From: Agrobacterium rubi TR3 = NBRC 13261
Lineage (GTDB): Bacteria; Pseudomonadota; Alphaproteobacteria; Rhizobiales; Rhizobiaceae
Direction of reading: 5' to 3'
DNA: 64,000 nucleotides
NCBI RefSeq assembly: GCF_000739935.1
Contig: NZ_BBJU01000027.1
Span: 95,735 to 159,734, forward strand
Part shown: piece by piece, positions 26,298 to 35,516 of the stretch
How the letters are laid out: every line of letters starts with the position of its first letter
Position numbering within the stretch: the first letter of the stretch is position 1
Program-made: the position numbers and the translations under genes
The notes under the pieces: generated by a model
What the model saw: the letters and a program-made list of their open reading frames with translations, nothing else
Database searches by the model: none
What the model was told of the DNA's origin: nothing

Positions 26298-26354
26298 CAC
26301 ATCGGGAAACTACATCTATATGAAAGAGCAGGTCAATATTTAGGAGACGTAATT

Positions 26355-27275
26355 ATGAGAGCTGTTGTTATCCGGGAGTACGGGTCCAATGATGTGGTGG
26401 AGATCGCTGAGGTCGATCGGCCAGAGCCGGGGGTCGGCGAGGTCTTGGTGAAGGTTCACGCGGCAGGCGTGAACCCTATTGATTGGAAAATTCGTGGGGG
26501 CATGGGCCAGCGCATGGGGATGACCCTGCCGATTCACCTCGGAGGCGAAGTTGTCGGCACAATCGAGAAGATTGGTGCTGGTGTCGATAACTTTCAGCAG
26601 GGTGAGACCATCTTCGGCATGGTCCACACCGGTGCTTTTGCAGACTATGCGGTTGCTAAAGCAACCAATGTCGTGCGTACGCCTCATAATATCGACCTTA
26701 TCCACGCAGCGGCCCTTCCACTAGCAGGCTCCACTGCGTGGCAGGCACTTTTCGATGAAGCAGGACTTTCCGCCGGACAACGTCTTCTCATCACCAACAG
26801 TTCGGGCGGGGTCGGTTCTCTTGCCGTTCAGTTCGCCAAGGCCTGCGGGGCGCATGTCACAGCGGTAGCGTCGGGTCGCAACGAAGAATTCGTTCGTGCT
26901 CTCGGAGCCGACGAGTTCATCGACTACACAACCCAACCCTTTGAAGACGCGGCACGCGAAGTCGACATCGTCTTCGATACAATGGGAGGCGAGACATTTC
27001 AGCGTGCTTTCAAAACCCTCAAGAAGGCCGGTTTCATGGTCACCGTCGTAGCCTTCCCCAACAAGGAAGCCGAGCGATATGGTGTCAGCGTAAAGCGATC
27101 GCTCACCGTTCCGAGCGCGCGTAACCTGGTCTCGATTACGGAACTGGTCGAGGCTGGTAAGGTGGTAGCACACGTCGATGCGGTTCTGCCGTTGGTAGAG
27201 ATCAGGCAGGCGCTTACGCTATCTGAGGCTGGTCGCGCCCGTGGCAAGATCGTTCTTACACCCATTGACCAATAG
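26355..27275 (+). CDS. NADPH:quinone oxidoreductase-like (zeta-crystallin type, MDR superfamily)
   Basis: A 306-residue medium-chain dehydrogenase/reductase of the zinc-free quinone-oxidoreductase group. N-terminal GroES-like domain with EVLVKVHAAGVNPIDWKIRGG; Rossmann motif LLITNSSGGVGSLAVQFAKACGAHVTAVASG with the AxxGxxG-type nucleotide loop; C-terminal GRARGKIVLTP. No structural-zinc cysteine cluster is visible. AGGAGACGTAATT precedes ATG 26355. Likely reduces quinones or reactive enones under control of the divergent AraC protein; physiological substrate unknown. Confidence 0.85.
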   Translation: MRAVVIREYGSNDVVEIAEVDRPEPGVGEVLVKVHAAGVNPIDWKIRGGMGQRMGMTLPIHLGGEVVGTIEKIGAGVDNFQQGETIFGMVHTGAFADYAVAKATNVVRTPHNIDLIHAAALPLAGSTAWQALFDEAGLSAGQRLLITNSSGGVGSLAVQFAKACGAHVTAVASGRNEEFVRALGADEFIDYTTQPFEDAAREVDIVFDTMGGETFQRAFKTLKKAGFMVTVVAFPNKEAERYGVSVKRSLTVPSARNLVSITELVEAGKVVAHVDAVLPLVEIRQALTLSEAGRARGKIVLTPIDQ

Positions 27276-27644
27276 CCGCGATCTCAAGTCGGTTCCGTCT
27301 GCTGATGACCGCCAAGTCAAACTAGCGGCCATTAGAGGCTGCGGAATCGTCCAACCAAAAAGTTTCAGCGCCCTATCAGTGTTCAGTTTCATATGCGTTT
27401 GATCCATTTTTCCGTTTCGTCGTGATCCACTGACGCTTTATAATATTGTTGTCGGGCAATTGTTTACATCGGATCTGATGGGCTTACGCTAAATGGAAAA
27501 ACGGGTTAGATCTCGGTGAAATTCAAGACTGCTATAGTTCTGTTTCCTGGATGATCGTAAGATTCTCTGCATTCGACCAGCGACGGCGACGCGCATGCGA
27601 GGCGAGACCAGGACTAATCATGCGATGCTTATCCCATTCGAGGA
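27276..27644. other. Intergenic region
   Basis: About 370 bp between convergent genes. No gene, tRNA or clear hairpin terminator was recognised. Confidence 0.5.
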
Positions 27645-29105
27645 TTATAATCCGCTCAAACACATGTACTTCCAAGTTAGATAATCATCAAGCCCGTGGG
27701 TTGATCCTTCTCTTCCGATCCCGCTTTCATTCACCCCGCCAAAAGGGACCACTTCGGTGGAGATAAGTCCTGCATTTACCCCTATCATGCCGAACTTGAG
27801 GCTCTGAGAAATGGCAAATGTGCGCTTGAGACTCTGAGTATAGAAATACGCAGCAAGCCCGGAATCCGTCGCATTCGCTGCCGTTATAACTTCTTCATCC
27901 GCACGAAATCGAGAGACGGCAGCCAGGGGCCCAAATGTCTCCTCTCGGCAGACGGCCATATGATCCTTCACCTCAGCCAACACAGTGGGCTGAAAGAACG
28001 TTTTGCCAAGCTTATGGCGTTCGCCTCCGACTACGATCCGGCCACCCTCCGCAACAGCATTGGAAATGTGTTGTTCGACTTTCTCGAGTGCGGCCATGTT
28101 TATGAGAGGACCTTGTTCGACACCCTCATCAAAACCATTTCCGACTTCCAATGTCTCCACGGCATGAGAGAGCTTTTCGAGGAAGGCGTCGTACACGCTG
28201 TCATGAATATAGAAGCGGTTTGTACAGATGCATGTTTGCCCCGAATTGCGAAACTTTGAGGCCATCGCGCCTTCGACTGCCTTGTTGATGTCTGCATCGT
28301 CGAAAACTATAAAGGGCGCGTTGCCCCCCAGTTCCATGGAGACGCGCTTCATCGTATCCGCCGATTGACGGTACAGAAGTTTTCCCACCGCCGTCGAACC
28401 CGTAAAAGTGATTTTTGACACCATTCGACTTGACGTCAACTCCGCCCCGATTGCGATAGGATCTCCGGTGACGATGTTGACTACACCCGCCGGAACACCC
28501 GACTCAGCAGCGAGCCTTCCCCAAGCAAGGCCACAATAGGGGGTCAGTTCAGAAGGCTTAATGATGATCGTGCAACCGGTAGCCAGTGCCGCCGCGAGCT
28601 TTCTCGCAATCATGGAGAATGGGAAATTCCATGGCGTAATCGCGCCGACGACACCGACAGGCTCCCGCGTCACCAGGATTTTACGGTCAGCCCAAGGCGA
28701 GGGAATGGTTTCGCCGTTGATACGCCTTGCCTGTTCCGCAAACCAGGTGACGTAGGCGGCTGCGCTTTCGATCTCGCCTCGGGCCTCGGGAAGCGGCTTC
28801 CCCTGCTCCAATGTAAGCAATTCGGCAAGTTCATCGCGATGTCGATGGATAAGATCAGCCATGCGGTGAAGTACGCGTGCACGCTCGCCTGCGGTAAAAT
28901 TGCTCCAGGTCGGAAAGGCGTCGTTTGCAGCCAGGATGGCACGGGCCGTCTCATTTGCACCGCAATAGGGAACAGTTCCTACGATGCGGTCGGTCGCAGG
29001 GTCGGTGACGCCAAGTGTCCTGCGGTCGTCCGCTTCGATCCAGTCACCGCCAATAAAAATACGTTCATTCAGCCAGTCGCTACCCACGTGATTATGCAAC
29101 ATCAT
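27645..29105 (-). CDS. NAD(P)-dependent aldehyde dehydrogenase (succinate-semialdehyde dehydrogenase-like)
   Basis: A 486-residue aldehyde dehydrogenase, close to GabD. N-terminal FIGGDWIEADDRRTLGVTDPATDRIVG, cofactor segment AITPWNFPFSMIARKLAAALATGCTIIIKPSE, glutamate motif MELGGNAPFIVFDDAD, catalytic cysteine in GQTCICTNRFYIHD, and a C-terminal PFGGVNESGIGREGS. It oxidises an aldehyde such as that left when an amine is transaminated. It is the last gene of the minus-strand ABC-transporter run (107 bp after the binding-protein gene). With the class III aminotransferase on the other strand it forms the classical omega-amine degradation pair. GGAAATC precedes the start. Confidence 0.88.
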   Translation of the reverse strand: MMLHNHVGSDWLNERIFIGGDWIEADDRRTLGVTDPATDRIVGTVPYCGANETARAILAANDAFPTWSNFTAGERARVLHRMADLIHRHRDELAELLTLEQGKPLPEARGEIESAAAYVTWFAEQARRINGETIPSPWADRKILVTREPVGVVGAITPWNFPFSMIARKLAAALATGCTIIIKPSELTPYCGLAWGRLAAESGVPAGVVNIVTGDPIAIGAELTSSRMVSKITFTGSTAVGKLLYRQSADTMKRVSMELGGNAPFIVFDDADINKAVEGAMASKFRNSGQTCICTNRFYIHDSVYDAFLEKLSHAVETLEVGNGFDEGVEQGPLINMAALEKVEQHISNAVAEGGRIVVGGERHKLGKTFFQPTVLAEVKDHMAVCREETFGPLAAVSRFRADEEVITAANATDSGLAAYFYTQSLKRTFAISQSLKFGMIGVNAGLISTEVVPFGGVNESGIGREGSTHGLDDYLTWKYMCLSGL

Positions 29106-29212
29106 GATTTCCAGAATAGAAGGTGTGAGGTGGAGCCGTTGTTTTCAGGCGAGATTTTCAAAAGGAACAGTGTACTAGGAGGCAGCAGCGTGCCTTGCCT
29201 CCTGGGAACAGA

Positions 29213-30295
29213 TCAGCGGATCCATTCATTCCAACGCTGTACCAGCATGCTCATATTTGCGTTGATCCATTGCGCATCGGGTACGATAATGCGCTGCTCG
29301 ACATCTGACGATGATGGGAGAGTGTCCCGGGCTTTCTGAGACATCATAGAAATTGCTTGTTGGCTCGGAGGGGTGCACGAAAGCGTCTCGCAAGCCTTCG
29401 CCTGAACCGATGGGTTTTTCAGCCAGTACGTGATCAGCTTCAACGCATTCTCGCGGTTTTTCGCACCTCGAATGAGCGCGATCCGATCGCCGACGAGGAA
29501 AGCTCCGTCGTAACTCCAGCCAATGTCAAACCCTTCAGCCTGCAGCGCTTTAGCCCGTGTCAACCAGATCTGTCCGAGGCGATACTCGTCGTTGCGAAAG
29601 CCCTGTACGCTCTGGTCACCGGTCTTCCACCACAGTTGAACGGCGGGCCGAATTTCATCCAGCTTGCGGAATGCGCGATCAACGTCGATTGGGAAAAGGT
29701 CTTCCTTCGCAACGCCATCAGCAAGCAACGCCGCGGCCAGTACCCGCCAGGGGTCATCGAAGTTTGGGAATGCTCGCCCGCCTGGAAATTTTTCAACGTT
29801 CCACATGTCCGCCCATGTTTTCGGGTCACTGCCATTTCCGTCAGGCTTGTAAGCCAACAGGGTAGCGGTCGACTGCAATCGCGCCCCGCCCCGTGTGCAG
29901 GCATCGGCCACGAGATGAGTGTCAACGTCGAACTGCAGGCAATATGCTGAGAGATCCTCGGTGATCTTATAATGAGCGTCGGATCCTGCCTGAATTTCTC
30001 CGTCCAGATAGAGGTCCCATGTCACGTTGTTGGTTTGCACCATGGCCGTGACCTTGGCTCGTTTTTCCGCGTCTGTCGCAGATACCGTAACAACTTCTAT
30101 CCCAGTTTCCTTGGTGAAAGGCACGAACCAGGCATCCCGCAAGGCCTTTTCGTAGGTGCCACCCGTCGTAGCGATGACGACGCGCTCGTTTGCTTGTGCG
30201 TTTCCGAGGTGGAGAGATGTTGTGAAAGCGAGTGCCAACATCAGACCTAAACCTGATTTCAGGCAAGCCTTCGGCGTCCGATCCAGTTTGATCAT
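29213..30295 (-). CDS. Polyamine/opine-type ABC substrate-binding protein (PotD-like)
   Basis: A 360-residue periplasmic protein of the extracellular solute-binding family 1 found with PotBC-type permeases. The N-terminus (MIKLDRTPKACLKSGLGLMLALAFTTSLHLGNAQA) is a signal peptide with cleavage near residue 36. The mature part starts ERVVIATTGGTYEKALRDAWFVPFTKETGIEV, a typical opening, and includes TWDLYLDGEIQAGSDAHYKITEDL. Members bind polyamines, GABA-like or opine-like compounds; ligand not readable. It is 28 bp downstream of the permease gene. Confidence 0.85.
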   Translation of the reverse strand: MIKLDRTPKACLKSGLGLMLALAFTTSLHLGNAQANERVVIATTGGTYEKALRDAWFVPFTKETGIEVVTVSATDAEKRAKVTAMVQTNNVTWDLYLDGEIQAGSDAHYKITEDLSAYCLQFDVDTHLVADACTRGGARLQSTATLLAYKPDGNGSDPKTWADMWNVEKFPGGRAFPNFDDPWRVLAAALLADGVAKEDLFPIDVDRAFRKLDEIRPAVQLWWKTGDQSVQGFRNDEYRLGQIWLTRAKALQAEGFDIGWSYDGAFLVGDRIALIRGAKNRENALKLITYWLKNPSVQAKACETLSCTPPSQQAISMMSQKARDTLPSSSDVEQRIIVPDAQWINANMSMLVQRWNEWIR

Positions 30296-30323
30296 TTCAA
30301 ATTCCCTTATTTGTAACGTTGAG

Positions 30324-31178
30324 TTAGCGTCTGCGTTGTGATGTCAAAAGTTGTGCTCCGGTCATCAGTGCAAGCGAAATTGCAACGAGCACTGTCGATG
30401 CTGCCGCGATGACAGGCGTCAGATTGAAATCGATATCCTCGAACATCTTGCGCCCGATCGACTTGCCCCCGATGTCAGATATGAAGAACGAAACTGTCGC
30501 GTCGTCAAAAGATGCCAGAAAGGCAAAAACGGAAGCGGATGCCACGCTCGGCCCGATGCTGGGCAGCATGACAAGAAAGAAAGCTTGAACTCTGTTCGCA
30601 CCGCAATTGAGTGCCGCCAGTTCCAATGATGAGTCGAACTTCTGAACTGCTGCGCCAACTACGATCATGACATAGGGTATGGCCAGAACCGTATGGGCGA
30701 TCACAAATCCGCTGAGCGTCCCGGTCATCCTCCAGGGCGAAAAGACGAGGTAAAGTGCAACACCGAGGACCACGTGTGGCACGATCATAGGCCCCAGAGC
30801 CAAGCCTTGCAGAAACCCCTTAAAGGGAAGTTTACTCTTTGCGAGGGCCAATGCGGCCATTGTCCCCGTCACGGTTGCGACAAGGGATGTTGCCAGCGCA
30901 ATCTGGAGGCTGAAAGCCGTCGCAGCCATCCAATCCGGGTCCGAGAAATACGCGGCATACCACTTCCACGTAAGCCCTTGTGGTGGGAACGCAAGGTAGC
31001 TGCTTTCATTCAAGCTCATTGGAATGACCAGAAATGTCGGCAGAATAAGGAAGATCATGATTGCAGACACCAAAAGGCCTGCAGCATACGTGGCCACGAT
31101 ACTGCGACGAGACCCTCGTGACGAACTTAAAGAATTGGTCACGAGCGGCGTTTCAAATGTCGGGTTATCAGATGCCAT
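30324..31178 (-). CDS. ABC permease, polyamine/opine type (PotC-like)
   Basis: A 284-residue permease. An N-terminal cytoplasmic stretch of about 25 residues precedes TM1 (IVATYAAGLLVSAIMIFLILPTFLVIPMS). The EAA motif appears as ELAALNCGANRVQAFFLVMLPSIGPSVASASVFAFLASFDD, where the SFDD ending is characteristic of PotC/AttA1-type permeases. It overlaps the preceding permease gene by 11 bp. Confidence 0.87.
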   Translation of the reverse strand: MASDNPTFETPLVTNSLSSSRGSRRSIVATYAAGLLVSAIMIFLILPTFLVIPMSLNESSYLAFPPQGLTWKWYAAYFSDPDWMAATAFSLQIALATSLVATVTGTMAALALAKSKLPFKGFLQGLALGPMIVPHVVLGVALYLVFSPWRMTGTLSGFVIAHTVLAIPYVMIVVGAAVQKFDSSLELAALNCGANRVQAFFLVMLPSIGPSVASASVFAFLASFDDATVSFFISDIGGKSIGRKMFEDIDFNLTPVIAAASTVLVAISLALMTGAQLLTSQRRR

Positions 31179-32070
31179 TGTTCAGCCCCTTGCTCAACGA
31201 TAGTGTCTTGCGGAACGCGACGATCACGGCGAGTGTGACGATGAGGAGTGTTGTGGAGAGGGCTGCCGCGAAAGGCCAGTCCAGCAAGACGATCGTCTGT
31301 TGGCCAATCAGCGTCGCCATCATGAGAGAACCTGCACCTCCGACGAGTGCCGGTGTGACATAAAATCCAAGCGCAAGAACGAAACTCATGACACAGCCTG
31401 CGAAGATGCCAGGCAGGCTCAATGGAACCGTAACCTTGCAGAATGCGTGGACAGGGCCCGAGCCAAGGTTTCTGGCTGCCTTGACATACTCGTCCGGTAT
31501 TGCGCGCAATGCGGCGAAGATCGGCAATATCATGAAGGGAAGAAGGACATGCGTCATAGCCAAAATGACTGCACTTTGCGTGTAGATCATTCGCAAGGGT
31601 TCATCAACGAGGCCTGCAGAGACCAGAACCTGATTGATGATGCCGTTGCGCTGAAGCAGAATAATCCACGCGTATGATCGGATCAGGACGGAAGTCCAAA
31701 GCGGGATCAATACGCACACTGTTACAATCGTCGCCCACGGTTTTTTCAGTCGCGTCATGGCGTAGGCCACAGGAAACCCAAGGATAAGGCTAGCGCACAT
31801 AACAAAAATTGCGACAAATACAGTCGACAGCAGAACGTCCAGATAGAGGGGTTCCTGAAAGATGCGCCGATAGTATTCCAGGCTCATCGCTGGCAGGCTT
31901 ATCGCCACGAGCTTCGCAAGCGGATAAGCGAACCCTGCCAATAGGAAGGCGGCTGCTGGCGACAGCAATATAAGTGCTGTTGCGTGAGAGTAAGTCTTCG
32001 CAGAGGCCGATGAAAACAAGATGTGAGCAATTTTGCGAGGCGCTCGATGGGCGGTCAAAGAAGCAGTCAT
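31168..32070 (-). CDS. ABC permease, polyamine/opine type (PotB-like)
   Basis: A 300-residue permease with TM1 at about 28-52 (ATALILLSPAAAFLLAGFAYPLAKL), a long periplasmic loop, and the EAA segment YVKAARNLGSGPVHAFCKVTVPLSLPGIFAGCVMSFVLALGFYVTPALVGG, typical of PotB-class subunits (ending GxFxTPxLVGG). It overlaps the ATPase gene by 4 bp upstream and the second permease downstream, indicating one operon. Confidence 0.87.
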   Translation of the reverse strand: MTASLTAHRAPRKIAHILFSSASAKTYSHATALILLSPAAAFLLAGFAYPLAKLVAISLPAMSLEYYRRIFQEPLYLDVLLSTVFVAIFVMCASLILGFPVAYAMTRLKKPWATIVTVCVLIPLWTSVLIRSYAWIILLQRNGIINQVLVSAGLVDEPLRMIYTQSAVILAMTHVLLPFMILPIFAALRAIPDEYVKAARNLGSGPVHAFCKVTVPLSLPGIFAGCVMSFVLALGFYVTPALVGGAGSLMMATLIGQQTIVLLDWPFAAALSTTLLIVTLAVIVAFRKTLSLSKGLNNGI

Positions 32071-33182
32071 GCCGCACGCCTCTCATCTTCTAGAAAACAG
32101 CTGGCTGCATCTGGATCGGGTAGAAGGTCAACGCTTTGACCTATCGAGAATTCCGCTTCGCTGCCTGTTACCACCTGAACTTCGACCACTGGTGCTCCAG
32201 GCAATTCCAGCCGGACAAGAAAAACGTGGAACGAGCCGGTGAAAACACAGCTCTCGATGACACCTGGTATTGCTCCAAGGGTCTGAGATCCGCGGCTCTT
32301 AAGTGCCAATCGCTCAGGCCGCATAGCAAAGCATATATTATCGCCTTCTCGCGTTGTCTTCAGGGCGACCTGGGAACTGTCTGTGGTGCGTACAACCACA
32401 TCCCCGGATAGCCGTATGAGTACCTCATCGTGATCCACAGATAGGATTTTTCCGTCAAGGAAGTTCATTTTTCCAATGAAATCAGCAACAAAGCGGTTGG
32501 ATGGCGCGTGGTAGAGCGCAGCAGGGGTACCTATCTGCACGACACGTCCAGCATGCATGATTGCGACCCGATCTGACATAGTCAGCGCCTCTTCCTGGTC
32601 GTGGGTGACATAAAGTACTGTGGCTCCGACCTGTTTCTGGATTCGCTTGATCTCGAACTGCATTGCTTCCCGCAGTTTTTTATCCAGCGCCCCAAGAGGC
32701 TCGTCCATAAGCATCACCGGCGGCTCGAACGCGAGCGCACGGGCCACGGCCACACGTTGTTGCTGGCCGCCGGAAAGCTCCGAAGGCAGTCGGTCCGCGA
32801 GATGGCCCATTTGCACCAATTCCAGCATCTCGTCGGCCCGTTGTTTCCATCCGGACTTCCACTTCGATCTGAGCTTGAGAGGAAATGCGATATTTTGGCG
32901 TACCGTGAGATGGGGAAAGAGCGCATATTTCTGAAAAACCATCCCAATGTTGCGCTTATTCGGCGCAAGGTCGGTAATGCTCCGGCCACCGATAGTGATC
33001 CTTCCGGCCGACGGGCGCTCGAAACCTGCGATCATCGTTAGTACGCTTGTTTTTCCGGACCCCGACGGCCCAAGCACGGAAACGAATTCACCAGGCAATG
33101 CACAGATATCGACTCCGTCCACCGCGATCGTGTCCCCGTAACTTTTCACCAGACCCTCGAGATTTAGTGCTTCGCCAATCAA
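32067..33182 (-). CDS. ABC ATP-binding protein, polyamine/opine type (PotA-like)
   Basis: A 371-residue ATPase with Walker A GPSGSGKT near residue 38, FQKYALFPHLTV Q-loop, signature LSGGQQQR, Walker B VMLMDEPLGALD and switch His LYVTHDQEEAL. A C-terminal TOBE-type domain follows (from about 280: CFAMRPERLALKSRG). It is the first gene of the operon ATPase-permease-permease-binding protein-aldehyde dehydrogenase, divergent from the GntR gene with 200 bp between that hold two inverted TTTGATGTCACA elements. Confidence 0.88.
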   Translation of the reverse strand: MIGEALNLEGLVKSYGDTIAVDGVDICALPGEFVSVLGPSGSGKTSVLTMIAGFERPSAGRITIGGRSITDLAPNKRNIGMVFQKYALFPHLTVRQNIAFPLKLRSKWKSGWKQRADEMLELVQMGHLADRLPSELSGGQQQRVAVARALAFEPPVMLMDEPLGALDKKLREAMQFEIKRIQKQVGATVLYVTHDQEEALTMSDRVAIMHAGRVVQIGTPAALYHAPSNRFVADFIGKMNFLDGKILSVDHDEVLIRLSGDVVVRTTDSSQVALKTTREGDNICFAMRPERLALKSRGSQTLGAIPGVIESCVFTGSFHVFLVRLELPGAPVVEVQVVTGSEAEFSIGQSVDLLPDPDAASCFLEDERRAA

Positions 33183-33295
33183 TTGAATCCCCTTTTATTT
33201 TCGTGCTGTCCAAGATCCCGATTTTACGTTTTGGGCAGATGCAGCGTTATTCTGCTGTCCCAAGAGACAACATTTGAAATCAATGATATTTAGTC

Positions 33296-33350
33296 TTTGA
33301 TGTCACATAGCCTTCGCAAAAGCTTTGCATTTGATTTTTGTGACATCAAA
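33296..33350. promoter_or_regulatory. Inverted pair of TTTGATGTCACA elements (site A)
   Basis: TTTGATGTCACA at 33296-33307 and its exact inverse TGTGACATCAAA at 33339-33350 lie in the divergent promoter region of the ABC operon and the GntR gene. The same pair recurs at 39107-39216. Likely operators for the GntR protein or one of the OmpR-like regulators. Confidence 0.65.
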
Positions 33351-33382
33351 AATATGACGAGTCAACGTGCTACGGAGGCAAA

Positions 33383-34069
33383 ATGATCGAAAATTCACGT
33401 CAAGAGGGTGATGCGAACCTACCGCACCAGAGGATGGGGAGTGCGGTCTACGATATCCTCCGCGAAAGGATGATCCGCGGCGCCTACCCTCCAGGATATA
33501 AGTTCACAGTGCGCGGCGTGGCCGGGGAACTTGACGTGAGTACAACACCTGCGCGCGATGCCCTGAACCGACTGATCACAGAGTCTGCCCTGATCTTCTC
33601 TGGGCCAAAGACACTGGTTGTACCTACACTGACCAAAGCACAGCTGCGCGATATCACGGTAACGCGCATAGCGCTTGAAGGCGTAGCGGCGGAGTACGGC
33701 GCCAGGACCTTTGACGAGAAAACTGTGTCAAACCTTCATGGAATTCAATGTCTTATAAATGAGAGCCTTGAGGCTGGCCGCTATCATGACGCGCTTTGGC
33801 ATAACAAGGAGTTTCATTTCGCAATCTACGAGCTAGCGGGCATGCCCGGTCTTTTGAGCATGATTGAATCACTCTGGGTGAGGATCGGTCCGACGCTTCT
33901 CAATCTTTATCCAGAGTATGCACGACACCGTCAGGGCGTTCACAATCACATGGTGGCAATTGAAGCGCTGGCAGACCGGGACCCGACAGGCGTGAGGGCT
34001 GCTGTTGAGAATGACATCCGGGAAGGTTACCGAAAACTGCGCTCTGCGGCACCCGACAGTTCGGAATAA
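33383..34069 (+). CDS. GntR-family regulator with FCD ligand domain
   Basis: A 228-residue FadR/FCD-type GntR protein. The winged helix lies at about 18-80 (SAVYDILRERMIRGAYPPGYKFTVRGVAGELDVSTTPARDALNRLITESAL) and the all-helical FCD domain follows, with RIALEGVAAEYGAR, HNKEFHFAIYELAGMP and HNHMVAIEALADRD contributing the usual Asp/His metal-ligand positions. It probably senses an organic or amino acid intermediate of the surrounding pathway. The gene has TACGGAGGCAAA before ATG 33383 and heads the plus-strand half of the island. Confidence 0.87.
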   Translation: MIENSRQEGDANLPHQRMGSAVYDILRERMIRGAYPPGYKFTVRGVAGELDVSTTPARDALNRLITESALIFSGPKTLVVPTLTKAQLRDITVTRIALEGVAAEYGARTFDEKTVSNLHGIQCLINESLEAGRYHDALWHNKEFHFAIYELAGMPGLLSMIESLWVRIGPTLLNLYPEYARHRQGVHNHMVAIEALADRDPTGVRAAVENDIREGYRKLRSAAPDSSE

Positions 34070-34083
34070 CAACTAAACCCCAA

Positions 34084-34127
34084 ATTGACGTCACATATTG
34101 ACTCTTCATATTTTTGTTGCAACAAAA
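34084..34127. promoter_or_regulatory. Aminotransferase promoter: imperfect TTTGATGTCACA copy and a 16-bp palindrome
   Basis: ATTGACGTCACA (34084-34095) matches the island element at 10 of 12 positions. TTTTGTTGCAACAAAA (34112-34127) is a perfect 16-bp palindrome just downstream. Both lie in the 112-bp gap before the aminotransferase gene, suggesting two regulators act here. Confidence 0.5.
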
Positions 34128-34181
34128 CTGTGAAGGGCGGGTAAACTTCGTCCGTTTTTCTCCATGAAAGGATGAGGATCA

Positions 34182-35516
34182 ATGCAATCACACAGAAATG
34201 CTGCTCGCAACCTTGCACTCAAGCGGCAAAGGTCGATCGAATTATTTGAACGTGCCCAATCGGTTTTCCCAGCGGGAGTAACACGTTCCACTATCGAGCT
34301 GGATCCTCACCCGATCTTTGTATCGTATGGAAAAGGCGCGTACGTGACCGATATTGATGGTCATCAAATGCTTGATCTCAACAATAATTTCACGACACTG
34401 ATCCACGGACACGCCTTCCCCCCGATAACAGAGGCGGTTGCTGATGTGTTACGGATGGGAAGCTGTTTCGCGAATCCAATGAGCCACGAAATCGACCTGG
34501 CAGAACTTTTGATTGACCGTATTCCTGCTGTTGAACATCTCCGCTTTGTCGTCAGTGGAACAGAGGCGGTGATGTTCGCTATCAAGGCTGCGCGTGCCGC
34601 GACTGGTCGCGTTGCTATTGCGAGGGTCGAAGGCGCATATCACGGAGCCTATGACTGGGCTGAGGCTGGCCAATCGGCAACGCAGACCGCGCCACGCGGC
34701 GCATATGTTGGAATGCCGGAAAGTGTTCTTGATGATGTGGTCGTCATTCAGTTCAACAACGTCCAAAATTTGGAACAGCAGGTATCGAAACACTCGGAGC
34801 GCCTGGCGGCCATCCTTATCGATCCGATGCCAAGTCGCGCGGGCCTGATACCACCGACGCTGGAGTTCATGAAAGCAATCAACGCCGTTGGCAAGCGCTA
34901 CGGAATTGTCATCATAGCCGACGAAGTCCTTAACCTTCGACAAGGGCATGCGGGTGCCTCGGCACGGTACGGCCTTGAGCCAGACCTTGTCACAATGGGT
35001 AAGATCATCGGTGGTGGTTTTCCTGTGGGTGCAATAGGAGGCCGAATGGAAATCATGTCGGTGTTTGGCAAAACTGGAGGCAAACCAGTTGTGCCCCAGG
35101 GCGGTACCTTCTCTGCCAACCCGGTTTCAATGCTTGCGGGACGCCTTGCCATGGAAGCGCTGAACGAAGAGGCTTTTGAACATCTTGAACACCTTGGCAA
35201 TTTCGTCCGGGACGGGTTGCGTTCAAGGATTGCGTATCATGGTGTCGACTTGTGCGTCACGGGAGCAGCATCGCTTTTTCGTATTCACGCAAGGGCATCC
35301 GAACCCTTTTCGTTTCGCGAAAGCCTGCCGACGCCAGCTGGGGAAAATGCTCTGAAGATGATGAGCCGCCACTTCTTGAGCAATGGCATCTTGATGCCAT
35401 ACGGAGCAGCGGCATCAATTTCGACACCAATGACAGAAGAGGATATGAGCAACATCATCTCTGTCTTCGACGATTTCCTCATAAACTTCAAAACGCATGC
35501 CGGGGAGGCAGCCTGA
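34182..35516 (+). CDS. Class III PLP aminotransferase (glutamate-1-semialdehyde aminomutase-like)
   Basis: A 444-residue fold-type I PLP enzyme. N-terminal FPAGVTRSTIELDPHPIFVSYGKGAYVTDIDGHQMLDLNNNF, the cofactor-binding HLRFVVSGTEAVMFAIKAARAATGR, aspartate in IIADEVLNLRQGHAG, and the Schiff-base lysine in LVTMGKIIGGGFPVGAIGG. This subgroup includes GSA aminomutase and many catabolic omega-aminotransferases. The transporter context favours a catabolic transaminase yielding an aldehyde or keto acid for downstream enzymes. AAAGGATGAGGATCA lies before ATG 34182. The stop overlaps the next start (TGATG). Confidence 0.87.
   Translation: MQSHRNAARNLALKRQRSIELFERAQSVFPAGVTRSTIELDPHPIFVSYGKGAYVTDIDGHQMLDLNNNFTTLIHGHAFPPITEAVADVLRMGSCFANPMSHEIDLAELLIDRIPAVEHLRFVVSGTEAVMFAIKAARAATGRVAIARVEGAYHGAYDWAEAGQSATQTAPRGAYVGMPESVLDDVVVIQFNNVQNLEQQVSKHSERLAAILIDPMPSRAGLIPPTLEFMKAINAVGKRYGIVIIADEVLNLRQGHAGASARYGLEPDLVTMGKIIGGGFPVGAIGGRMEIMSVFGKTGGKPVVPQGGTFSANPVSMLAGRLAMEALNEEAFEHLEHLGNFVRDGLRSRIAYHGVDLCVTGAASLFRIHARASEPFSFRESLPTPAGENALKMMSRHFLSNGILMPYGAAASISTPMTEEDMSNIISVFDDFLINFKTHAGEAA

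Noticed and set aside
30338..30350. A further copy of the island's operator (GTGATGTCAAAA) at the end of the permease gene
   Set aside because: It lies inside coding sequence, is only a partial match and is not at a promoter.
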